Shown piece by piece: positions 11,548 through 20,517 of a stretch of 34,610 bases of DNA. Below the pieces are notes generated by a model that had not been told where the DNA came from, made no database searches, and worked only from the letters and a program-made list of their open reading frames with translations. Both the position numbers and the translations under genes were made by a program. Each line of letters begins with the position of its first letter. Position 1 is the stretch's first letter. Source of the stretch: an uncultured Burkholderiales bacterium (GTDB taxonomy: Bacteria; Pseudomonadota; Gammaproteobacteria; Burkholderiales; Burkholderiaceae_A); contig CALMJH010000023.1 in the NCBI GenBank assembly GCA_937864175.1, positions 1 to 34,610 of the forward strand, read 5' to 3'.

Positions 11548-12639
11548 TTAGGCTGCTGCCCTGGGGTAGTCGGTGTAACCCTTCTCTCCTCCGCCATAGA
11601 AGGTGGACTGGTCGGGCGTATTCAGGGCGTGGCCCTGACGGAAGCGCTCCACCAGGTCGGGGTTGGCCAAGAAGGGCACCCCAAAGGCCACCAGGTCGGC
11701 CCCACCGGAAGACAGCGCGGACTCGGCCATTTCCTTGGTGTAGCCATTGTTCACCATGGTGAGCCGCCCGCCTGCCTGCTTGAAAGCGGCCCGCAGCCCC
11801 GCAAAGTCCACTCGCTGGTCTGCATCCCTAGACCCACCGGTCTGGCCCTCGATGATGTGCAGGTAGCCCAGCTTCAGGCGGCCCAACTCTTGGGCCACAT
11901 ACCCAAACAGAGCAGCAGGATTGCTGTCATCGATGTCGTTGAACTGAGAGACGGGGGAGATGCGGCAGCCCACTCGGTGGGCGGGGTAGACCTCCAATAC
12001 TGCGCGGACCACCTCCATCAAGAAGCGGGCACGGTTTTCGATGGACCCCCCATAGACGTCGGTCCTCTGGTTGGTCTTGTCTCGTAGGAACTGGTCAATC
12101 AAATAACCATTGGCCCCATGAACCTCCACCAGATCAAAGCCCGCCTCCTTCGCATGCTGGGCAGCCTTCTTGTAGACCTGAACCAGGGCCTGAACTTCAG
12201 CAGTCTCCAGAGCCCGGGGCATGGGGCAGTCCTCAAAGCCTTTGTCGGTGTAGGCCTTCATCGCCGGCTGAATAGCCGATGGGGCCACTGGGGCAGCGCC
12301 ATTGGGCTGAAAAAAACTGTGGGAGATACGTCCCACATGCCAGAGCTGCAGACAGGTCTTACCGCCCGCTGCATGGACCTGCTCGTTCACCTTCTTCCAT
12401 CCAGCGACCTGGTCGGCGCTGTGAATCCCGGGGGTGGCCAAGTACCCCTGGCCCTCGGGGCAGACCTGGGTAGCCTCGGTGATGATCAGGCCAGCCGACG
12501 CCCGCTGGGTGTAGTAGGTGGCCATCAAGTCGGTGGGAACGTTGCCAGCACCAGCCCGGCTGCGGGTCAATGGCGCCATGACCATTCGGTTGGCAAGCTT
12601 TAAATCGTCCAGTGTTACTGCGTCAAATAAAGAGGCCAT
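11548..12639 (-). CDS. Alkene reductase of the old yellow enzyme family (NemA-like)
   Basis: An FMN-dependent ene-reductase of 363 residues that reduces activated C=C bonds in enones, maleimides or nitro-compounds with NAD(P)H. Motifs visible are NRMVMAPLTRSRA (FMN binding) near residue 17, TEATQV, LQLWHVGR, the active-site HGANGYLIDQFL with the paired His and Asn, and SIENRARF. The C-terminal half shows GVPFLANPDLVERF. It is closest to N-ethylmaleimide reductase in E. coli; physiological substrate is unknown. A good AGGAG Shine-Dalgarno lies 7-8 bases before the ATG at 12639. It heads a likely two-gene operon with the SDR, and its promoter must lie in 12640-12780, upstream of and opposite to ssrA. 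Confidence 0.92.
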   Translation of the reverse strand: MASLFDAVTLDDLKLANRMVMAPLTRSRAGAGNVPTDLMATYYTQRASAGLIITEATQVCPEGQGYLATPGIHSADQVAGWKKVNEQVHAAGGKTCLQLWHVGRISHSFFQPNGAAPVAPSAIQPAMKAYTDKGFEDCPMPRALETAEVQALVQVYKKAAQHAKEAGFDLVEVHGANGYLIDQFLRDKTNQRTDVYGGSIENRARFLMEVVRAVLEVYPAHRVGCRISPVSQFNDIDDSNPAALFGYVAQELGRLKLGYLHIIEGQTGGSRDADQRVDFAGLRAAFKQAGGRLTMVNNGYTKEMAESALSSGGADLVAFGVPFLANPDLVERFRQGHALNTPDQSTFYGGGEKGYTDYPRAAA

Positions 12640-12780
12640 TTGGGTGCTCCTGTTCGTTGAGTGATTGCGTTGGCCGGACCCCCGGTCCAGCCCTTTCTAC
12701 TGCCCGCATCATGCCGGCTGAGTCGGTCATTAGCCCCAATGCCCCCTCACCACAGCATTCAAATGAATTGAAGGGGAGTC

Positions 12781-12809
12781 TTGTCTCGTTGCCGCAGAGA
12801 GCGCATACT
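12781..12809 (+). promoter_or_regulatory. Likely ssrA promoter
   Basis: TTGTCT (12781-12786) and CATACT (12804-12809) are separated by 17 bp, each matching four of six sigma-70 consensus bases. Transcription would start near 12816, giving a short leader of about 15 bases removed when the tmRNA 5' end at 12831 is matured. The rest of 12640-12780 carries the leader and promoter of the divergent alkene reductase gene. Confidence 0.5.
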
Positions 12810-12830
12810 GCGCCCCTGTCTTCTGACATT

Positions 12831-13195
12831 GGGGCCGACCTGGTTTCGACGTGGGTAGTGAAGGAGAACAGGGCATACCGAGGACCGATTCCCTCGTAAA
12901 TCCATTCGGAAATTAATAAACGCCAACGACGAGCGTTTCGCTCTCGCCGCTTAAACCCGGCGGGCGCTGCACTGGTTCTCTGATGGGCCAGGCGGGGTAA
13001 AACCCGCAGCAGTGTCATTTACATCAGATCGTCATCCGTCAAGCCGTGGGACGGGTGCCTAAAACAAGCGGATCGCTGACTGCCGGCCTGTCGTTTGGCT
13101 AATCAGTTCGGTTAAATCCAAGTAAAGCGACTAAGTATGTAGAACTGTCTTTGGAAGACTTGCGGACGCGGGTTCGATTCCCGCCGGCTCCACCA
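12831..13195 (+). ncRNA. ssrA: Transfer-messenger RNA (tmRNA)
   Basis: Rescues ribosomes stalled on broken messages and tags the peptides for proteolysis. The RNA starts with the highly conserved GGGGCCGACCTGGTTTCGAC and ends with a tRNA-like T arm (GCGGGTTCGATTCCCGC) and CGGCTCCACCA; the CCA is encoded. The 5' GGGGCCG pairs with the 3' CGGCTCC to form the acceptor stem. Length is 365 nt, one-piece type. The tag reading frame opens at 12922. No integrase or attachment-site duplication is seen at its 3' end, although ssrA is a common island insertion site. Confidence 0.97.
12922..12954 (+). other. tmRNA tag-peptide reading frame (ANDERFALAA)
   Basis: The resume codon GCC at 12922 opens ten codons giving ANDERFALAA and stops at TAA 12952-12954. 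The preceding alanine comes from charged tmRNA, giving an 11-residue tag. The ALAA end is the usual ClpXP/ClpAP degron. The tag resembles betaproteobacterial tags of the ANDxxxALAA form. Confidence 0.93.
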
Positions 13196-13208
13196 AACAA
13201 TCGACAAG

Positions 13209-13237
13209 AAAGCCCCGTTCACCGGGGCTTTTTTGTT
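13209..13237 (+). terminator. Rho-independent terminator of ssrA, probably bidirectional
   Basis: A 9-bp stem (13209-13217 with 13223-13231, AAAGCCCCG/CGGGGCTTT) and a 5-base loop are followed by a T run. On the other strand the stem is followed by a shorter T-rich tail, and the purT stop lies only 15 bp away, so the hairpin probably ends purT transcripts as well. Confidence 0.88.
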
Positions 13238-13252
13238 TCAGAGGCCAACTGC

Positions 13253-14464
13253 TCAGCCTCTCACCGGCCTCACCCGACTCGCTGCCAGCTTGGCGCGCAC
13301 TCGAGCCTCGTCAACTGTGTCGGCATTGGCCAGGGCCACACCCATGCGTCGCTTGGCAAATGACTCGGGCTTGCCAAAAAGACGCAGGTCGCTCTCGGGC
13401 ACCTGCAGGGCCTCGGACACCCCTTCAAAGGCAATGCCCTTTTCCTCGAGGCCGCCATAGATGACTGCAGAGGCCCCTGGCCGGCGAAGTTGGGTGCTCA
13501 CCGGTAGTCCCAGAATTGCCCGGGCATGCAGTTCAAACTCACTCTGGACCTGTGAACACATGGTGACCATTCCGGTGTCGTGCGGTCGGGGGCTCACTTC
13601 GCTAAACCAGACCTGGTCGCCCTTCACAAACAACTCCACCCCAAAGATGCCCAAGCCACCAAGAGCCCCCACCACCTTTGCAGCGATTTCCTGAGCGCGC
13701 TTGAGCGCCGAAGCTGACATCGGCTGGGGCTGCCAAGACTCCACATAGTCGCCACTGACTTGGACATGCCCCACTGGATCGCAGAACGAGACCATGGGCT
13801 GCCCATCTGCGTCAAGGCTGCGAACCGTCAGCAGGGTGATCTCGAAGTCAAAGTCGACAGCGGCCTCGACAATGACCTTCTGCATGTCCACACGGGCGGC
13901 AGACTTGGCCTTGGCCCAGGCCTCGGCGCAATCCGATGCACCGGTAAGTCGCGACTGGCCCTTGCCAGACGAAGACATGATGGGCTTCACAAAGCAGGGG
14001 TAGCCCAGTTCATGAGCGGCTGCGGTCATCTCCGACTCCGAGGCCGCAAACCGGTAGCGCGAGGTGGGCAGCCCCAGCTCCTCGGCAGCCAGCCGGCGAA
14101 TGCCCTCGCGGTTCATGGTGAGGAAAGCAGCTTGTGCCGTAGGAATCACCTGCAGACCGGCCTTCTCCAGTTCAACCAACACTGGTGTGGCAATAGCCTC
14201 AATCTCCGGAATGACCCGGTGCGGCCTCTCTCGCTCAATGAGTTCTCGCAGGGCGACAGGGTCTGACATGTCGATCACCACGGCCTTGTGGGCCACCTGA
14301 TGACCCGGTGCGTTCTCGTAGCGATCCACTGCAATCACCTCCACGCCCAGCCGCTGAAAGGCGATGACCACCTCTTTGCCCAACTCGCCAGCGCCCAGAA
14401 ACAGGACGCGCGTCGCGCTCGGTGACAGGGGCGTCCCAATTCGACTAAAACCTTTTTCTGCCAT
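13253..14464 (-). CDS. purT: Formate-dependent phosphoribosylglycinamide formyltransferase
   Basis: Makes formyl-GAR from GAR, formate and ATP, the folate-independent version of the third step of purine synthesis. The 403-residue protein has an ATP-grasp fold: N-terminal [31 protein letters not shown], the central ATP-binding [15 protein letters not shown], and the metal-binding [28 protein letters not shown]. Length is close to the E. coli enzyme (392), with about eight extra residues at the N-terminus. ATG 14464 lies 11 bp after the acyl-ACP synthetase-like gene, so the two are cotranscribed, perhaps with the methyltransferase. It ends against the ssrA terminator. Whether a folate-dependent purN also exists cannot be seen here. 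Confidence 0.96.
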   Translation of the reverse strand: MAEKGFSRIGTPLSPSATRVLFLGAGELGKEVVIAFQRLGVEVIAVDRYENAPGHQVAHKAVVIDMSDPVALRELIERERPHRVIPEIEAIATPVLVELEKAGLQVIPTAQAAFLTMNREGIRRLAAEELGLPTSRYRFAASESEMTAAAHELGYPCFVKPIMSSSGKGQSRLTGASDCAEAWAKAKSAARVDMQKVIVEAAVDFDFEITLLTVRSLDADGQPMVSFCDPVGHVQVSGDYVESWQPQPMSASALKRAQEIAAKVVGALGGLGIFGVELFVKGDQVWFSEVSPRPHDTGMVTMCSQVQSEFELHARAILGLPVSTQLRRPGASAVIYGGLEEKGIAFEGVSEALQVPESDLRLFGKPESFAKRRMGVALANADTVDEARVRAKLAASRVRPVRG

Positions 14465-14475
14465 GGCTCTCGATC

Positions 14476-16050
14476 CTAAAAAGGGTTGGTGGCTGCAAGA
14501 CGAGCCAGGGCCTGATGATCGACCTTTCCGGATCCCAGTAGAGGCAGAGCCTCCAAGGTCCGGATCTCTCTTGGCAGCGCAATTTCTGGCAGTCCCTCGG
14601 CATGGGCTGCTGCCACCAGGCTCTCGCGCTGCAGGCCTGGCTGGGTGGTAAACAAGACAATGCGCTCGCCACGATGGGCATCGGGTGCCCGGGTGGCGGC
14701 ATGGGAGGCATCGGGATAGGCCCGTCCGGCGATTCGCTCTGTCCAGGCCAGCGAGACACTCTCTCCAGCCACCTTGGCAAACCGCTTGGCCCGCCCCTCA
14801 ATAAAGACGTAGCCGTCTTCGTCGAGTCGGACAATGTCTCCCGTGTCGTACCACTCACCCGTTAGCGAGGTTGGCGGCAACTGCGCAATGCCCTGGGCAT
14901 CCAAGTAGCCGGTCATCAGGTTGGGGCCTCGCACATGCAGACTGGTCTGGCCCTGCAGTTCTGGGTGGGGGACTAGTCTTGCCTCCAGGCCCGCCAGCAG
15001 TCGGCCGACACTGCCGGGTCGATTGGCGCCTGGAAGGTTGACCGCCAGCACGGGGGCCGTCTCCGTGCAGCCGTAGCCCTCGTAAATCTCCAAGCCAAAG
15101 CGGTCTCTCCAGGTCTCGCGGACTTCTTCTGTCAGTCGCTCAGCCCCCGCCACCACCAACTCCAGGCTGCGAAGGTCACCGGGCTGGGCGTGGGCCGCAT
15201 ACTGGAAAAGAAAACTGCTCGTGCCAAAGAGAATCGTGGCCTGGTGTCGGCCGATGAGTTTTGGAATTTCTTTGTAGTGAAGAGGACTCACATAGAGCAC
15301 GCTGCGCATGCCCACCAACAACGGCAGCAGCCCTCCTGCGGTCAGCCCAAAACAATGAAAGACAGGCAGCGCATTGAAAATGACATGGTTAGGGCTCAGG
15401 CTCAGGGCCGTCAGAATCTGGTCAACGTTCGAGAGCAACGCCCGATGCGAGAGGGCTACCGCCTTGGGTGACCCCTCTGACCCCGAGGTCAACAAGACCA
15501 CAGCAGTCTGCTCGCTGCCGATCTTGGGCAAGAACCGATCGGGCATCAGCAAGGCTGCGGCCACCCAGAGCTTGTCAACCAGGCCAAGCCGCTCGCGGAG
15601 ATCCTCGACAGTGTGAACGGGTACCGGCAGTCCAGCGACCAGAGCCTGCAGGCCAGCCTTTTCGACAAAGGCGCGCGAGGTCAGCACGCAACTTAGACGG
15701 GCCACCTGGCAGGCCTCGGCAACCACCTCCGGGCCTACTGAGTAGTTCAGCAAAACCGGCGTGCGCCCGATGGCTCCCACGCCAATCAGGGCTGCCAGGG
15801 TACCCGCCACATTGGGCAACAACAGGCCAATGGACTCGGCCGGCTTCGTGAGTTGACTGGCGATTCGGGCGGCGCCCAGAGCACGCTTGAGGAGTTGCGG
15901 CCGGGCAACAAATCCAGTGGCATCCTCAAAGCCCGCCTGGCCACGCAGCCCAGGCTGCTGGGCAATCGCTTGTCGAAGTGCCGAGAAGAGGGTCTGGCCT
16001 GGGGCGGAAAAGTGCCGCTCCAGCGGCCTGGCCTGAACGCTAGTCTGCAT
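14476..16050 (-). CDS. Stand-alone acyl-ACP synthetase / acyl-CoA ligase, like the C-terminal half of Aas
   Basis: A 524-residue adenylate-forming enzyme. The core follows the synthetase domain of E. coli Aas (acyl-ACP synthetase/2-acyl-glycerophosphoethanolamine acyltransferase) very closely: [20 protein letters not shown] (P-loop), [86 protein letters not shown] and the C-terminal [11 protein letters not shown] with the catalytic lysine. The PlsC-type acyltransferase half of Aas is missing; an unrelated 160-residue N-terminal part of ordinary ligase type takes its place. It probably activates free fatty acids to acyl-ACP or acyl-CoA for recycling into lipids, which is inference. The ATG at 16050 overlaps the methyltransferase stop by 11 bp, and purT follows 11 bp downstream. 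Confidence 0.82.
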   Translation of the reverse strand: MQTSVQARPLERHFSAPGQTLFSALRQAIAQQPGLRGQAGFEDATGFVARPQLLKRALGAARIASQLTKPAESIGLLLPNVAGTLAALIGVGAIGRTPVLLNYSVGPEVVAEACQVARLSCVLTSRAFVEKAGLQALVAGLPVPVHTVEDLRERLGLVDKLWVAAALLMPDRFLPKIGSEQTAVVLLTSGSEGSPKAVALSHRALLSNVDQILTALSLSPNHVIFNALPVFHCFGLTAGGLLPLLVGMRSVLYVSPLHYKEIPKLIGRHQATILFGTSSFLFQYAAHAQPGDLRSLELVVAGAERLTEEVRETWRDRFGLEIYEGYGCTETAPVLAVNLPGANRPGSVGRLLAGLEARLVPHPELQGQTSLHVRGPNLMTGYLDAQGIAQLPPTSLTGEWYDTGDIVRLDEDGYVFIEGRAKRFAKVAGESVSLAWTERIAGRAYPDASHAATRAPDAHRGERIVLFTTQPGLQRESLVAAAHAEGLPEIALPREIRTLEALPLLGSGKVDHQALARLAATNPF

Positions 16051-16690
16051 GCCGACGAACCGTCAACTGCACCACCGCGGCCAACCCGGTGTGACGGACG
16101 CCCTCCTGGACCAGTCGCTCGCCACTGAAGTGGTGCAGCACCTGAACGGGCAGCCCATCAAAGTCGGCTTTCAACTCCGCTAGGTCATAGAGCAGGGACT
16201 CCTCCTTTGGCCCGCCTGTGCCATACCGAAGCTGGTCTTTGCCGTAGCCCTCGAAAATGAAAATGCCGCCAGGCTGCAAGGCCGCCACTGCCCGGCGATT
16301 GACATCCCGGCGTCTCTCGGCGGGCAGGTGCAGAAAAATACTGGCCACCACCGACCAGGCCTGCTGACCAAAGTCGAAGGCCGTGAGGTCGGCGAGCACC
16401 GTCTGAATCGAGACCCCTCGTTGGGCCGCCAGCCCCTGGGCCTTCTCAAGGCCTTTAGGGGAGACATCCACCGAGGTGACGCCATAGCCCTGCTGGGCCA
16501 GCCAGACCCCGTTGCGGCCCTCGCCATCGGCCAAGGCCAGGGCGGTTTTTGAGTGGGCTGGCTTGGCGGGAACCAGGGGTGGGTGGGCCGTTAACTGTTC
16601 AACCAAGCAGTCGTTCGGGGCCTCGCCAAAGGCGAAGGCCTGATCACCATACCGCTCGTCCCAAAAGGCCTGAAGTGAAGCAATGTCCAT
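16040..16690 (-). CDS. Class I SAM-dependent methyltransferase (TehB-like)
   Basis: A 216-residue cytosolic methyltransferase with a seven-strand Rossmann fold. It begins MDIASLQAFWDERYGDQAFAFGEAPNDCL, a form common in a broad family of small proteobacterial methyltransferases. The SAM-binding region is ALALADGEGRNGVWLAQQGY, followed by VTSVDVSPKGLEKA with the ribose-binding acidic residue, and later FLHLPAERRRD. The substrate is unknown; some relatives act on tellurite or thiols. The frame can be extended to a GTG at 16723, but the ATG at 16690 matches the family N-terminus. It is first in the leftward operon with the acyl-ACP synthetase-like gene (11-bp overlap) and is divergent from the thiolase-like gene; the 118-bp gap between them shows no convincing operator. 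Confidence 0.8.
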   Translation of the reverse strand: MDIASLQAFWDERYGDQAFAFGEAPNDCLVEQLTAHPPLVPAKPAHSKTALALADGEGRNGVWLAQQGYGVTSVDVSPKGLEKAQGLAAQRGVSIQTVLADLTAFDFGQQAWSVVASIFLHLPAERRRDVNRRAVAALQPGGIFIFEGYGKDQLRYGTGGPKEESLLYDLAELKADFDGLPVQVLHHFSGERLVQEGVRHTGLAAVVQLTVRRHAD

Positions 16691-16808
16691 CGTTTCAACA
16701 TGACATTTAGAACCCAAAATCACAAGTCAGCGTTTTCCATGCCGCCCTTGTTGAACCTAGGGATTGACGCAGGTCATCGCAGTGTCACAAAAGGTTAAGA
16801 TCCACCCC

Positions 16809-18002
16809 ATGGCGCCAACCTCCTCTCAACGTGAACCACACATCATCGGCTGGGGGCACACCGTCTTTGGCAAGCAGACCGACCGGTCACTCACGGACCT
16901 CATTCAAGAGGCTGCCCAGCAGGCCCTTGATCGGGCTGGCCTCGAGCCCCAAGACATCGACGGCATCTTTGTGGGCCACTTCAACGGCGGCTTTGTCAGC
17001 CAAGACTTCACAGCCCCCCTGGTGGCGCTCGCCCTGCCAGCCTTGCGGTTCACACCGGCAACCCGACTCGAGAATGCCTGTGCCACCGGCTCAGCTGCTA
17101 TCTGGGCTGCTCGAGACGCAGTGGCCAGTGGCCGACTCCACCGAGTCTTGGTGGTGGGCTTCGAAAAAATGACCGAGCAAGACGGCCAGACCATTGGCGA
17201 CATTCTGCTGCGGTGTTCGTATGTGGCTGAAGAGGCCGAGGTGCCTGGCGGCTTCGCAGGTATTTTTGGCCAGATCGCCCAGCAGTATTTCGAGCGCTTT
17301 GGAGACCAGCGTGAGGCCTTGGCCTACATTGCCTCTAAAAACCATGCCAACGGCGTCGGCAACCCTTATGCCCAGCTTCGCAAAGACCTGGGCTTCGACT
17401 TCTGCAACAGAGTCAGCGACAAGAATCCCGCGGTGGCTGGCCCCCTTCGACGTACCGACTGCTCCATGGTCTCCGATGGCGCCGCAGCCTTGGTGATCAG
17501 CGCCAGCCCCGGGCCCACTCAACAGGGTCAGCGGGCTCCGGCCATCCGTTGGCGCTCGGCCACGCAGGTCAACGACTTCATGCCCATGCGGCGCAAGGAC
17601 CCCACCTGGTTTGAGGGGGCTGCCCAGGCCTGGACCAAGGGCCTCGCAGACGCAGGCCTTCGCCTACAAGACCTGAGCCTGGTCGAGACCCACGACTGCT
17701 TCACCATTGCCGAACTCATGCACTACGAGGCCATGGGCCTCGCCCCCCACGGCCAGGGAGCCAGAGTGATTCAAGAGGGGCTCACCACCAAGTCAGGGCC
17801 TCTGCCAGTCAACCCATCGGGCGGCCTCAAATCAAAAGGCCACCCCATTGGGGCCACTGGAGTCTCCATGCATGTCATGGCCTGTCTGCAACTCAGCCAC
17901 ACCGCTGGTGAGATGCAAATCCCAAACGCCCAGCGTGCCGCAGTCTTTAACATGGGTGGCACGGCCGTGGCCAACTACCTCAGCCTGCTCGAGCTGGCAT
18001 GA
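16809..18002 (+). CDS. Thiolase-family protein (SCP-x-like acetyl-CoA acetyltransferase)
   Basis: A 397-residue thiolase-superfamily enzyme expected to cleave or condense acyl-CoA thioesters. The acylated cysteine is Cys91 in LENACATGSAA, followed by VETHDCFTIAEL and the active-site histidine in KGHPIGATG (His345). The C-terminal Cys-GGG motif of classical thiolases is not present; the protein ends FNMGGTAVANYLSLLEL, as in the SCP-x/thiolase-like branch. No DUF35 OB-fold partner, often found next to that branch, is nearby. A TTG at 16764 would add 15 residues, but ATG 16809 gives the usual start, with AAAAGG about 14 bases upstream. It heads the ten-gene plus-strand operon, and the next gene starts within its stop codon (4-bp overlap). 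Substrate unknown. Confidence 0.85.
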   Translation: MAPTSSQREPHIIGWGHTVFGKQTDRSLTDLIQEAAQQALDRAGLEPQDIDGIFVGHFNGGFVSQDFTAPLVALALPALRFTPATRLENACATGSAAIWAARDAVASGRLHRVLVVGFEKMTEQDGQTIGDILLRCSYVAEEAEVPGGFAGIFGQIAQQYFERFGDQREALAYIASKNHANGVGNPYAQLRKDLGFDFCNRVSDKNPAVAGPLRRTDCSMVSDGAAALVISASPGPTQQGQRAPAIRWRSATQVNDFMPMRRKDPTWFEGAAQAWTKGLADAGLRLQDLSLVETHDCFTIAELMHYEAMGLAPHGQGARVIQEGLTTKSGPLPVNPSGGLKSKGHPIGATGVSMHVMACLQLSHTAGEMQIPNAQRAAVFNMGGTAVANYLSLLELA

Positions 18003-19573
18003 ACCCCGCCCAGGTCATGAACCTGGGCCAGTTGTTGGCCCAGACGGCCTTGAGGCATCCACATCGCCCGGGCCTCATTCAATCCAACCAGTCCGTCAGT
18101 TGGCAGACCCTCAACCAGCGGGTCAATGCCGCGGTCGCCGGACTCAGGGCCCTGGGCCTCACCAAGGGCGACAAACTGCTCGTACTCTCTCGAAACAACC
18201 AGGCACTCTTCGAATCCGCCTGGGTGGCCTTTCGAATGGGCATGGTCTGGGTGCCCTGCAATTTCCGGCTCACGCCTCCCGAGGTCGCCTATCTGGCCCA
18301 GTCCAGTCATGCCAAGGCCCTGCTCATTGAGCAGAGCTTCTCGGATCATCAGCAGGCGATGCGAACAGCCTCGCCCCACTTGCAGCATTGCCTCTCCGTG
18401 GAGCAAGACTGGCCAGCGATGATTGAGCGACAGCTGCCAACGGCCCATCAGGTCCATGTTGCAGAGGTCGGCGCGGACGATCCCCTCTGGTTCTTCTACA
18501 CCAGCGGCACAACTGGTCATCCCAAGGCGGGCATGCTCACCCACGGCCAGATGGCCTTCGTCGTTACCAATCACCTGGCCGACCTGATTCCGGGCACGAC
18601 AGAAGAAGACGTCTCGATTGCCGTAGCGCCTCTCTCGCACGGAGCCGGCATCCACATGCTGCTCAATGTCGCCCGCGGCGCGGCCACCGTGTTACTCCCC
18701 ACTGAAAAACTAGACCCACCCACCGTCTGGTCTCTGGTTGAGCAGTATCGGGTGACCAACCTCTTCACGGTGCCAACAATCGTCAAACGCCTGGTCGAGG
18801 ACCCCAGCGTGGATGCCTTCGACCACAGCAGTCTGCGCTACGTGATCTATGCCGGCGCCCCGATGTACCGTGCCGACCAACGCAGAGCGCTAGAAAAGCT
18901 AGGGCCAGTCTTGGTTCAGTACTTCGGCCTTGGGGAGGTCACGGGCTGCATTACCGTGCTGCCACCTCACCTCCACAGTGCGGACGACCAAGACCCAAGG
19001 GCCAACATCGGCTCCTGTGGGGTCCCCCGCACAGGAATGGAAGTGGCCATCCTAGATTCCCAAGGCCAGCCACTGCCGACCGGACAGGTGGGCGAGATCT
19101 GCGTGCGTGGGCCTGCCGTCTTCAATGGCTACTACAACAACCCCGAAGCCACCGAGAGAGCCCTGCGCGGAGGCTGGTTTCACACCGGTGATCTGGGCCG
19201 ACTCGACGAGCGGGGCTTTCTCACCATCACTGGCCGAGAGTCCGACACGTATATCTCTGGGGGGTCCAACGTCTACCCCAAAGAGGCGGAGGAAGTCCTC
19301 CTTCAGCACCCCGAGGTCAGCGAGGTGGCCATCTTCGGAGTTGAGGATCCAGACTGGGGAGAGTCCGGCGTGGCCATCGTGGTGGCCAAAGACCCCCAGC
19401 AGCCCCCAAGCCAGCGGGACCTCGAGGCGTTTCTGGAGGGACGGCTGGCCAAATACCGCTGGCCTCGCCGCTGGTTCTTCTGGCCAGAAATGCCCAAGTC
19501 CGGTTACGGGAAAATCGTGAAAAAAGACCTGAAGTCTCTGCTTCAAAACCAGGGACTGCTTCCCTCTCTATGA
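17999..19573 (+). CDS. AMP-forming acyl-CoA ligase (fatty-acid-CoA ligase family)
   Basis: A 524-residue adenylate-forming ligase that activates a carboxylic acid to its CoA thioester with ATP. Motifs in order: phosphate-binding WFFYTSGTTGHPKAGMLTH near residues 165-182, APLSHGAGIHML, YFGLGEVTGC, GWFHTGDLGRLDERGFLTITGR with the hinge, SDTYISGGSNVYPKEAEEVL, and the catalytic lysine near the end in KSGYGKIVKKDL. It resembles medium-chain or 3-methylmercaptopropionyl/cyclohexanecarboxyl-type ligases; the substrate cannot be read by eye. ATG overlaps the thiolase stop by 4 bp (ATGA), and the EamA gene overlaps its own stop the same way, so the three are translationally coupled. Together with the thiolase-like protein it suggests degradation of an organic acid. 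Confidence 0.88.
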   Translation: MNPAQVMNLGQLLAQTALRHPHRPGLIQSNQSVSWQTLNQRVNAAVAGLRALGLTKGDKLLVLSRNNQALFESAWVAFRMGMVWVPCNFRLTPPEVAYLAQSSHAKALLIEQSFSDHQQAMRTASPHLQHCLSVEQDWPAMIERQLPTAHQVHVAEVGADDPLWFFYTSGTTGHPKAGMLTHGQMAFVVTNHLADLIPGTTEEDVSIAVAPLSHGAGIHMLLNVARGAATVLLPTEKLDPPTVWSLVEQYRVTNLFTVPTIVKRLVEDPSVDAFDHSSLRYVIYAGAPMYRADQRRALEKLGPVLVQYFGLGEVTGCITVLPPHLHSADDQDPRANIGSCGVPRTGMEVAILDSQGQPLPTGQVGEICVRGPAVFNGYYNNPEATERALRGGWFHTGDLGRLDERGFLTITGRESDTYISGGSNVYPKEAEEVLLQHPEVSEVAIFGVEDPDWGESGVAIVVAKDPQQPPSQRDLEAFLEGRLAKYRWPRRWFFWPEMPKSGYGKIVKKDLKSLLQNQGLLPSL

Positions 19574-20517
19574 ACGACCCCCAGCAGGCCCTGACCAGTC
19601 ACCAGCAGGGGTTCTTGCTGGCCGCCCTTGGGGCCATCTTGTTCTCCAGCAAGGCCATCGTCATCAAGCTCGCCTATCCCTATGGGCCCAGTGCGGAGAC
19701 GCTGCTGGGACTGCGTATGGCCTTTGCCTTTCCATTTTTTTGGCTGGCCCTCTCCCTCTTTGAGAAAAAGCCCAGACCCCCCATGAGCCTCAAGGACTGG
19801 CTGCAGATTAGCTTTCTTGGGGCGGTGGGTTACTACATTGCGAGCTACCTGGACTTTCTCGGCCTGCAATACATCACAGTAGGCCTGGAGCGGGTCATCC
19901 TCTACCTCAACCCGGCCATTGTTCTGCTCATCTCGGCAGTCTTTTTAGGCAAACGAATCACGGGCGCCCAATTCGCTGCCATGGTCTTGGCCTACCTGGG
20001 CGTGGTGCTGGTCTACTGGCATGATCTCACCCTCTCTAGCGACGGGCTGGTCGTGGGGACCCTGCTGGTCCTCGCCAGCGCGGTGAGTTATGCGGTCTAT
20101 CTGGTTCTGGCTGGGGAAATGGTGGAGCGAGTGGGCAGCATCCGGCTGGTGGTCTATGCCAGCACGGCCTCGGCCATCTGCTGCGTGATTCAGGCGCTTG
20201 CCGTCGATCCACCGGCTATGTTCAGCCAGCCCCCGCAGGTCTATGGCCTCTCGCTCATCAATGCCACCCTCTGTACGGTCGTTCCCATGACTGCCGTGAT
20301 GATGTCCATCAAACGGCTGGGGTCCAACATTGCCTCTCAGGCCGGCGCCATTGGTCCCGTCGCCACCATTTTTCTGGGCTGGTTTTTTCTGGGTGAGCAG
20401 ATCAGTTTGCTGCAGATTGTTGGCACCACCGTCGTAGTGGCCGGCATCTGGTTGCTGATGCAATCCGGCCAGCCCCAATCAGATCCCTCCAACAAGAAAG
20501 AGAGTGCCCCCGCATGA
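19570..20517 (+). CDS. DMT-superfamily (EamA) transporter
   Basis: A 315-residue inner-membrane protein with ten predicted helices in two EamA repeats. The first repeat runs from GFLLAALGAILFSSKAIVIKLAY to about residue 145. The second starts at SDGLVVGTLLVLASAVSYAVYLVL and ends in LQIVGTTVVVAGIWLLM, with the family-typical PVATIFLGWFFLGEQI. DMT proteins move amino acids, sugars phosphates, nucleosides or drugs, mostly outward; the substrate is unknown. It overlaps the ligase and the following dehydrogenase by 4 bp each. Its place between the acyl-CoA genes and the tetronate genes makes it the only transporter candidate in the operon, possibly for a sugar acid; this is inference. Confidence 0.87.
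   Translation: MNDPQQALTSHQQGFLLAALGAILFSSKAIVIKLAYPYGPSAETLLGLRMAFAFPFFWLALSLFEKKPRPPMSLKDWLQISFLGAVGYYIASYLDFLGLQYITVGLERVILYLNPAIVLLISAVFLGKRITGAQFAAMVLAYLGVVLVYWHDLTLSSDGLVVGTLLVLASAVSYAVYLVLAGEMVERVGSIRLVVYASTASAICCVIQALAVDPPAMFSQPPQVYGLSLINATLCTVVPMTAVMMSIKRLGSNIASQAGAIGPVATIFLGWFFLGEQISLLQIVGTTVVVAGIWLLMQSGQPQSDPSNKKESAPA

Noticed and set aside
12623-13018. 131-codon open frame on the minus strand
   Set aside because: It runs antisense through ssrA and the upstream promoter; tmRNA sequence explains the region fully.
13150-13260. Possible genomic-island attachment site at the ssrA 3' end
   Set aside because: No integrase and no repeated copy of the tmRNA 3' end were found; the terminator and purT follow directly.
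14476-19573. The two AMP-binding ligases as a tandem duplication
   Set aside because: They are on opposite strands and belong to different branches: one Aas-like, one acyl-CoA ligase-like, with clearly different motif sequences.
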